64,000 nucleotides of DNA. Source: Bradyrhizobium macuxiense. GTDB lineage: Bacteria; Pseudomonadota; Alphaproteobacteria; Rhizobiales; Xanthobacteraceae. Position 1 is the first letter of the stretch; every line of letters begins with the position of its first letter. The translations under genes and the position numbers were made by a program. The notes under the pieces are model-generated. The model worked only from the letters and a program-made list of their open reading frames with translations, had not been told where the DNA came from and did not search any database. Below, piece by piece: positions 58,337 through 64,000 of the stretch. The stretch spans positions 132,320 to 196,319 of the forward strand of contig NZ_LNCU01000072.1 of the NCBI RefSeq assembly GCF_001542415.1, in the 5' to 3' direction.

Positions 58337-59353
58337 ATGAAACGCGTTCCCCTGGCTCTAACCCTTGCCGCTGCCGCCGCCCTGTCGGTCCAGGCCGCCT
58401 CGGCGCAAACCCTGAAGACGGTCACGGACCGGGGGATGCTGTCCTGCGGCGTCAGCGCGGGTCTGCCGGGCTTCTCGTCACCGGACGACAAGGGCAACTG
58501 GACCGGGATCGACGTCGACGTCTGCCGCGGGATCGCGGCCGCGATTTTCGATGACCCGACCAAGGTCAAGTTCGTGCCGCTGTCGGCCAAGGACCGCTTC
58601 ACCGCGTTGCAGTCCGGCGAGATCGACGTGCTGTCGCGCAATACCACCTGGACGCTGTCGCGCGACACCTCGCTCGGCGCCAACTTCACCGGTGTGACCT
58701 ATTATGACGGGCAGGGGTTCATGGTGAAGAAGTCGCTCAAGGTGAACTCGGCGCTCGAATTGAACAGTGCCTCGGTCTGCGTGCAGACCGGCACCACGAC
58801 CGAGCAGAACCTCGCCGACTACTTCAAGGGCAACAACATGAAGTATGAGGTGATCGCGTTCGCCTCCGCCGACGAGACCGTGAAGGCCTATGAGAGCGGC
58901 CGCTGCGACGTGTTCACCTCGGACGTGTCCCAGCTCTATGCGATGCGGCTGAAGCTTGCCAACCCGGCTGATCACGTCGTGCTGCCCGAGATCATCTCCA
59001 AGGAGCCGCTCGGCCCGATGGTCCGTCACGGCGACGATCAGTGGTTCGATATCGTGAAGTGGGTGCTGTTCGCCCAGATCAACGCCGAGGAGATGGGCGT
59101 CACCCAGAAGAACGTCGACGAGATGGCCAAGTCGGACAAGCCCGACCTGAAGCGCGCCTTCGGCACGGACGGCAATCTCGGCGAACAACTCGGCCTGACC
59201 AAGGACTGGTTCGCCCGGATCATCAAGGCCGTCGGCAACTACGGCGAGATGTTCGATCGTAACGTCGGCGCGGGTTCGAAGCTGCAGATTGCGCGCGGTC
59301 TCAACCAGCTCTGGAATAAGGGCGGCATCCAGTACGCGCCTCCGATCCGCTGA
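58337..59353 (+). CDS. aapJ: General L-amino acid ABC transporter, binding protein
   Basis: 338 aa from ATG 58337. Signal peptide (LALTLAAAAALSVQAASAQT). SBP family 3 domain: TLKTVTDRGMLSCGVSAGLP, GNWTGIDVDVCRGIAAAIFD, RFTALQSGEIDVLSRNTTWT, ESGRCDVFTSDVSQLYAMRL. Length and the LSCGVS...FS.PD start match AapJ/BztA of rhizobia, which bind a broad set of L-amino acids. First gene of aapJQMP. Confidence 0.94.
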   Translation: MKRVPLALTLAAAAALSVQAASAQTLKTVTDRGMLSCGVSAGLPGFSSPDDKGNWTGIDVDVCRGIAAAIFDDPTKVKFVPLSAKDRFTALQSGEIDVLSRNTTWTLSRDTSLGANFTGVTYYDGQGFMVKKSLKVNSALELNSASVCVQTGTTTEQNLADYFKGNNMKYEVIAFASADETVKAYESGRCDVFTSDVSQLYAMRLKLANPADHVVLPEIISKEPLGPMVRHGDDQWFDIVKWVLFAQINAEEMGVTQKNVDEMAKSDKPDLKRAFGTDGNLGEQLGLTKDWFARIIKAVGNYGEMFDRNVGAGSKLQIARGLNQLWNKGGIQYAPPIR

Positions 59354-59376
59354 TCGCCGACGAAGCGGCCGTGGTG

Positions 59377-60582
59377 ATGACCACCGAGCCCCGAAAACCA
59401 CCGCCTCAATATGTCCTCCGCGTGAAGCGGGCGCTCGGCGGCCAGGCCGGCTGGACCGGTCTAGCCGTGCAAATCCTGTTTGCCGCGGTGCTGGCCTGGG
59501 TCACGTACGAAATCGTGGCCAACGCCCGGGCCAACCTCGAGACGCAGCGGATCGCCTCCGGTTTCGGATTCCTCAAGAACACGGCGGGCTTCGACGTCAG
59601 CCAGAACCTGATCTCGTACACGGGATCGGACACCTACACGCGGGTGTTTCTGGTCGGCCTCCTGAACACGTTGCTGGTCTCGGGGATCGGCATCGTGTTC
59701 GCCACCATCATCGGCTTCTCCATCGCGCTCTGCCGGCTGTCACCGAACTGGCTCGTGTCGCGGCTCGGCGAAATCTACGTCGAGATCGTGCGCAACCTGC
59801 CGCTGCTATTCCAGTTGCTGTTCTGGTACCTCGCCGTGCTGGCGGCGCTGCCGGGCCCGCGGCAGAGCATCAACCTGTTCAACGCCTTCTTCCTGTCCAA
59901 TCGCGGTCTGGTGATTCCGCGGCCGATCGGCCAGGTGGGTCTCGATCCGTTTCTTGTGGCGGTCGCCATCGGTATCCTCGGGTCGCTGCTGCTGCGCGGC
60001 TACGCCCGGCGGGCGCTGTTCCAGCGCGGGCAGGCGATCCGGATCTGGCCTTATGTGCTTGGCCTGCTGATCGGGCTTCCGACCGTCACGATGCTGATCT
60101 TCGGCGTGCCGTTGACCTTCGAGCTGCCGCAACTGAAGGGCTTCAACTTCTCCGGCGGATCGCGTGTCATCCCTGAACTTGTTGCGCTCGTGGTCGCGCT
60201 GTCGACCTATACTGCGGCGTTCATCGCGGAGATCGTCCGAGCCGGCATCCTGTCGGTCCACAAGGGACAGATGGAAGCCGGCTCCTCGCTCGGCCTCTCG
60301 CGCGGCGACACCTTGCGGCTGATCGTGATGCCGCAGGCGATGCGCGTCATCGTTCCACCGCTGACCAATCAATACCTCAATCTGACCAAGAACTCGTCGC
60401 TCGCGGTCGCGATCGGCTATCCCGATCTGGTCTCGGTCTTCGCCGGCACGACTCTGAGCCAGACCGGCCAGGCGATCGAGATCATCGCCATCACGATGGG
60501 CGTCTATCTCGTGCTCTCGCTGATCACCAGCGCGGTCATGAGCGTGTATGGCTGGCGGATCAACCGGAGCCTCGGGGCATGA
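59377..60582 (+). CDS. aapQ: General L-amino acid ABC transporter permease AapQ
   Basis: 401 aa from ATG 59377 (GTG 59371 possible). Multiple TM segments; the long periplasmic loop after TM1 and NTLLVSGIGIVFATIIGFSI, LGEIYVEIVRNLPLLFQLLF and the EAA-like loop MEAGSSLGLSRGDTLRLIVM PQAMRVIVPPLTNQYL (residues about 305-340) identify AapQ. Pairs with AapM. Confidence 0.94.
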   Translation: MTTEPRKPPPQYVLRVKRALGGQAGWTGLAVQILFAAVLAWVTYEIVANARANLETQRIASGFGFLKNTAGFDVSQNLISYTGSDTYTRVFLVGLLNTLLVSGIGIVFATIIGFSIALCRLSPNWLVSRLGEIYVEIVRNLPLLFQLLFWYLAVLAALPGPRQSINLFNAFFLSNRGLVIPRPIGQVGLDPFLVAVAIGILGSLLLRGYARRALFQRGQAIRIWPYVLGLLIGLPTVTMLIFGVPLTFELPQLKGFNFSGGSRVIPELVALVVALSTYTAAFIAEIVRAGILSVHKGQMEAGSSLGLSRGDTLRLIVMPQAMRVIVPPLTNQYLNLTKNSSLAVAIGYPDLVSVFAGTTLSQTGQAIEIIAITMGVYLVLSLITSAVMSVYGWRINRSLGA

Positions 60583-62087
60583 CCGACATCACCGCGGCAT
60601 CCTTCGTCCGGCAGGACCTCGTCCCCGAACGGCCGGCACCGGTGAAGACGACCGGCTCCATCGGCTTCGCACGCACGCGGCTGTTGAATTCGCCGACCAA
60701 CATCCTGCTCACGATCCTGGCGGTGGCGCTGCTCTGGTACACGGTCATCCCCACGCTCAAATTCCTGCTGGTCGACGCGGTCTGGACCGGCAAGGGCCGC
60801 AATGCCTGCCTTGGGGAGAATGTCGGCGCCTGCTGGCCCTATATCCAGGCCAAGCTCACGCAGCTGATCTACGGCTTCTATCCGGCGGCCGAACGCTGGC
60901 GCGTCAACCTGACCTTCATCCTCGCGGCCGCATTGCTGCTGCCGCTGCTGGTTCCGCGCCTGCCGGCGAAGCGCGCGAATGCGGGCCTGTTCTTCTTCGC
61001 GTTCCCTGTGGTCGCGTTCTTCCTGCTGCGCGGCGGCGGCCTGACCGGCTTCGGCGTAAGCTGGATCGCCAGTCTTTTGCAGCTGTTCGACGACAGCATC
61101 GTCAATGCAGGGCAGGTCCTGGTCAATCTCAGCCAGAGCTCGGCGATCGGTCCATTGCTCTGGGGGATCGGCAAAGTCATTGTGCTGATCGGCGGCTTGA
61201 TCGGCTGTGTGATCCTTCCGCTGAGCTGGCTGCGTGATCAGCTCCAGACGTCCGGCCAGCCGCTGTGGTTCGACTTCCTGGTCTGTGCGGCGATCGTGTC
61301 GCTGATCGTCTTTGTGCTCGGCGGCGGCATGCGGACTGGGCAGCGTGCGCTGGTCGCAAGCCTCCTGACCTTTGCCGGCATTGCCATCGTGATCAAGCTG
61401 ATGGGGCTCGACCGCGGCGGACTTCCAATCGTCGACACGCGGCTGTGGGGCGGGCTGCTGGTGACGCTCGTGGTCTCGGTCACCGGCATCGTCACCTCGA
61501 TGCCGATCGGGATTGCGCTCGCGCTCGGTCGCCGCTCGACCATTCCCCTGATCCGGATCTTCTCGATTGCCTTCATCGAATTCTGGCGCGGGGTACCGCT
61601 GATCACCGTCCTGTTCTTCGCGACATATATGCTGCCGCTGTTCCTGCCGGGCAATTTCAACGTCGACGGCCTGGTCCGCGCGCTGATCGGCATCGCGTTG
61701 TTCGCCGGTGCCTACCAGGCCGAGGTGGTGCGCGGAGGCCTGGCGGCGATCCCGCGCGGGCAAAGCGAGGCGGCGAGCGCGCTCGGCCTGTCCTGGTGGA
61801 AGACCACGTCGCTAATCGTGATGCCGCAGGCGTTGCGCCATGTCATTCCCGGTCTGGTCAACAGCTTCATCGCGCTGTTCAAGGATACCTCGCTGGTCTC
61901 GATCGTGGCGCTGTTCGACCTGCTCGGGTCGCTGCACGCCACGTTCTCCGACCCGACCTGGTCGACGCCGACCACGGCATTTACTGGCTTTGCCTTTGCG
62001 GGAATGATCTACTTCGTGTTCTGCTTCGGAATGTCGCGCTACTCGCTCTCGGTCGAAAACCGGCTCAACGCTCACCGCCGTCATTGA
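60579..62087 (+). CDS. aapM: General L-amino acid ABC transporter permease AapM
   Basis: 502 aa, unusually long for an HAAT permease because of an extended N-terminal membrane region, as in AapM/BztC. The conserved C-terminal part shows [20 protein letters not shown] and the EAA loop [36 protein letters not shown] (about residues 405-440). Its start overlaps the aapQ stop by 4 bases. Confidence 0.94.
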   Translation: MTDITAASFVRQDLVPERPAPVKTTGSIGFARTRLLNSPTNILLTILAVALLWYTVIPTLKFLLVDAVWTGKGRNACLGENVGACWPYIQAKLTQLIYGFYPAAERWRVNLTFILAAALLLPLLVPRLPAKRANAGLFFFAFPVVAFFLLRGGGLTGFGVSWIASLLQLFDDSIVNAGQVLVNLSQSSAIGPLLWGIGKVIVLIGGLIGCVILPLSWLRDQLQTSGQPLWFDFLVCAAIVSLIVFVLGGGMRTGQRALVASLLTFAGIAIVIKLMGLDRGGLPIVDTRLWGGLLVTLVVSVTGIVTSMPIGIALALGRRSTIPLIRIFSIAFIEFWRGVPLITVLFFATYMLPLFLPGNFNVDGLVRALIGIALFAGAYQAEVVRGGLAAIPRGQSEAASALGLSWWKTTSLIVMPQALRHVIPGLVNSFIALFKDTSLVSIVALFDLLGSLHATFSDPTWSTPTTAFTGFAFAGMIYFVFCFGMSRYSLSVENRLNAHRRH

Positions 62088-62098
62088 ACAAGGTCACC

Positions 62099-62839
62099 AT
62101 GTCCACAGATCCGATTGTCAGCATTTCCGGTCTCAACAAATGGTACGGCGATTTCCATGTGTTGCGTGACATCAACCTCGAGGTCGGCAGGGGCGAGCGC
62201 ATCGTGATCTGCGGTCCGTCCGGTTCCGGCAAGTCGACCCTGATCCGCTGCATCAACGCGCTGGAGGAGTTCCAGGAGGGTGAGATCGTGGTCGACGGCA
62301 TCGATCTCGGACCGAACCTGCGCCGCGTCGACGAGGTCCGCCGCGAGGTGGGCATGGTGTTCCAGAGCTTCAATCTGTTCCCGCATCTCACCGTGCTCGA
62401 CAATTGCACGCTGGCGCCGATCTGGGTGCGCAACATCCCGAAGAAGGATGCCGAGGCGACCGCGATGAAGTTCCTTGAGCGGGTCAAGATCCCGCATCAG
62501 GCCAACAAGTTTCCTGGCCAGATGTCCGGCGGTCAGCAGCAGCGCGTTGCGATCGCCCGCGCGCTGAGCATGAATCCGAAGGTGATGCTGTTCGACGAGC
62601 CGACCTCGGCGCTCGACCCGGAAATGGTCAAGGAGGTGCTCGACACGATGGTGGACCTCGCCAGGGAGGGCATGACGATGCTGGTGGTGACCCACGAAAT
62701 GGGCTTCGCCCGCGAGGTCGCCAACCGCGTCGTGTTCATGGACGCCGGCCAGATCATCGAGTCGAACACGCCGCAGGAATTCTTCGCCAACCCGCAGCAC
62801 GCGCGATCGAAGTTGTTCCTGAGCCAGATCCTGCGGTGA
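62099..62839 (+). CDS. aapP: General L-amino acid ABC transporter ATPase AapP
   Basis: 246 aa from ATG 62099, 11 bp after aapM. ABC motifs: Walker [22 protein letters not shown]-loop [18 protein letters not shown], signature [17 protein letters not shown], Walker [14 protein letters not shown], and the switch [14 protein letters not shown]. Energises uptake through AapQM. A longer frame that overlaps aapM is spurious. Confidence 0.95.
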   Translation: MSTDPIVSISGLNKWYGDFHVLRDINLEVGRGERIVICGPSGSGKSTLIRCINALEEFQEGEIVVDGIDLGPNLRRVDEVRREVGMVFQSFNLFPHLTVLDNCTLAPIWVRNIPKKDAEATAMKFLERVKIPHQANKFPGQMSGGQQQRVAIARALSMNPKVMLFDEPTSALDPEMVKEVLDTMVDLAREGMTMLVVTHEMGFAREVANRVVFMDAGQIIESNTPQEFFANPQHARSKLFLSQILR

Positions 62840-62845
62840 TTTTGC

Positions 62846-62960
62846 CGTCATTGCGAGCGAAGCGAAGCAATCCATCCTTCCGCATAGAAAGCATGGATTG
62901 CTTCGTCGCTTCAGGCGCAAAATTGCTTTGCAATTTTGTCGCGAGCTCCTCGCAATGACG
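62846..62960. repeat. REP-like palindromic repeat
   Basis: Outer arms CGTCATTGCGAG (62846) and CTCGCAATGACG (ending 62960) are exact inverse complements. Inner arms GCGAAGCAATCCAT / ATGGATTGCTTCGTCGC fold as a second stem, and AAAATTGCTTTGCAATTTT is a third palindrome. This CGTCATTGCGAGCGAAGCGA family is a well-known dispersed repeat in Bradyrhizobium/Rhodopseudomonas and lies between convergent aapP and cysK. Confidence 0.85.
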
Positions 62961-62981
62961 TTTGCGAATGCTTGCGCACCC

Positions 62982-64000
62982 TCAGACCAACGGCAGCTTG
63001 ATCGTGCTGCGCTTCTCCAGCCATTCCGGGACCGGCAGGTTCTTCGAGCGCATGAACTCCGGATTGAACAGCTTGGACTGGTAGCGATTGCCGGAGTCGC
63101 AGAGGATCGTGACTATGGTCTTGCCGGGGCCGAGCTGCTTGGCGAGCTGGATCGCGCCCGCGATGTTGATACCTGTCGAGCCGCCCAGGCACAGCCCCTC
63201 GTGCTGCAGGAGCTCGTAGATGGTTGTCACGGCCTCCTCGTCGGAAACCAGGAACGCGTCGTCGACCTTCGCCGTCTCGACGACCGGCGTCTTGCGTCCG
63301 AGCCCGATGCCTTCGGTGATCGAGTCGCCCGGCGTCGATTTGACCTGGCCATTCTTGAACAGTTCGTACATCGCAAATCCGTGCGGATCGGCGCATGCAG
63401 TCACGATGTCCTTGTTCTTTTCCTTCAGGTAGCGGCTGATGCCGGCGAGGGTGCCGCCGGTGCCGACCGAGCAGATAAAGCCGTCCAGCTTGCCGTTGGT
63501 CTGCTGCCAGATTTCCGGTCCCGTGGAGTCGTAATGCGCCTTGGGATTGTCGAGGTTATTCCATTGGTCGGCGAACAGCACGCCGTTCGGCTCCGTCTTG
63601 CGGAGTTGCTCGGCAAGACGCCGGCCGAGATGCTGATAGTTGTTCGGATTGGAGAAGGGCAGCTGCGGCGCCTCGACGAGTTCGGCGCCACACAACCGCA
63701 GCATGTCCTTCTTTTCCTGGCTTTGGGTCTCCGGAATGACGATCAGGGTGCGATAGCCACGCGCGCTCGCAACGACCGCCAGCCCGATGCCGGTATTGCC
63801 CGCGGTCGACTCGACGACAAGGCCGCCCGGCTTCAGGTCGCCGCGCTTCTCGGCCTCAAGAATCATCCCTTTGCCGGCGCGGTCCTTGACCGACTGGCCG
63901 GGATTCATGAACTCGGCCTTGCCCAGAATGGTGCAGCCGGTCAGCTCGGACGCACGCTCCAACTTGATGAGGGGGGTATTGCCGATCGCTTCGACGACGT
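62982..64000 (-). CDS. cysK: Cysteine synthase family protein (5' end outside window)
   Basis: The frame is open to the right edge; the last visible codons read VVEAIGNTPLIKLERASELT, so the start codon lies beyond base 64000. PLP-dependent O-acetylserine sulfhydrylase motifs: EFMNPGQSVKDRAGKGMILE with the PLP Lys in SVKDR, VESTAGNTGIGLAVVAS, GTGGTLAGISRYLKEKN and GGSTGINIAGAIQLAKQLGP. The missing Ser/Ala at the S-V-K position versus the classic S-x-K is as in CysK/CBS-type enzymes, so a cystathionine beta-synthase-like role is an alternative. Ends at KLPLV. Confidence 0.88.
   Translation of the reverse strand, partial: VVEAIGNTPLIKLERASELTGCTILGKAEFMNPGQSVKDRAGKGMILEAEKRGDLKPGGLVVESTAGNTGIGLAVVASARGYRTLIVIPETQSQEKKDMLRLCGAELVEAPQLPFSNPNNYQHLGRRLAEQLRKTEPNGVLFADQWNNLDNPKAHYDSTGPEIWQQTNGKLDGFICSVGTGGTLAGISRYLKEKNKDIVTACADPHGFAMYELFKNGQVKSTPGDSITEGIGLGRKTPVVETAKVDDAFLVSDEEAVTTIYELLQHEGLCLGGSTGINIAGAIQLAKQLGPGKTIVTILCDSGNRYQSKLFNPEFMRSKNLPVPEWLEKRSTIKLPLV

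Noticed and set aside
61265..62098. Long N-terminal extension of AapP within aapM
   Set aside because: Different frame from aapM with Arg/Ala-rich shadow composition; AapP family starts at 62099.
1..64000. CRISPR array, riboswitch, rRNA, restriction or toxin-antitoxin module
   Set aside because: No regularly spaced direct repeats, recognised riboswitch fold, or nuclease/methylase/antitoxin signature was seen in either strand by eye; a profile search could still find something.

Overview
The window is high-GC alphaproteobacterial chromosome, most consistent with Bradyrhizobium or a close relative in the Nitrobacteraceae. This is inferred from the mix of families (OpgC, a leucine-degradation cluster, a Cpa/Tad pilus locus, an Aap amino-acid ABC transporter, DUF992, DUF6481 and MxKDx-repeat proteins) and from intergenic palindromic repeats of the kind seen in that group. 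No rRNA genes or CRISPR arrays were seen. The one intact tRNA is tRNA-Arg(UCU), on the minus strand at 37422-37498.

Layout. 1-1653: a partial opgC and an NDUFS4-like complex I accessory subunit. 1683-8806: an Lrp-type and a TetR-type regulator, translationally coupled, divergent from ivd-mccB-mccA-mvaB, which covers isovaleryl-CoA to acetoacetate plus acetyl-CoA except for the hydratase step. 8877-11805: a DctPQM-type TRAP transporter on the minus strand. 12.1-21.3 kb: a stretch rich in very small genes (secreted, lipoprotein or single-pass membrane), interrupted by dgoK-dgoA (galactonate catabolism), plsY and an SRPBCC protein.

21619-37466 is an integrated mobile element of about 15.8 kb. 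It is bounded by a 45-bp perfect direct repeat equal to the 3' part of the tRNA-Arg gene. It carries a tyrosine integrase, a regulator divergent from an excisionase/AlpA-like gene with two palindromic operators between them, a large primase/SF3-type helicase fusion, a cluster of iteron-like repeats, and then HK97-type prohead protease, stand-alone FtsH-like (M41) peptidase, virion-like genes, a decayed tape-measure-like locus and a 371-aa protein of unknown function. I found no terminase large subunit, portal or major capsid gene. The order int / divergent regulator / alpA / primase and the size resemble phage-inducible satellite islands, although a strongly deleted prophage is also possible. 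This is the most interesting part of the window.

37785-64000 is ordinary chromosome. It holds an alpha-2-macroglobulin gene coupled to pbpC, a four-gene membrane glycolipid modification operon (GT39, PAP2, GT2, LAB_N), a Na/Pi cotransporter-like gene, a PilZ protein, tadD convergent with cpaBCDE, a metC-like PLP enzyme, the aapJQMP operon, a REP-like repeat, and a cysteine synthase that runs off the right edge.

All function calls come from reading motifs in the translated sequence. No database search was possible.
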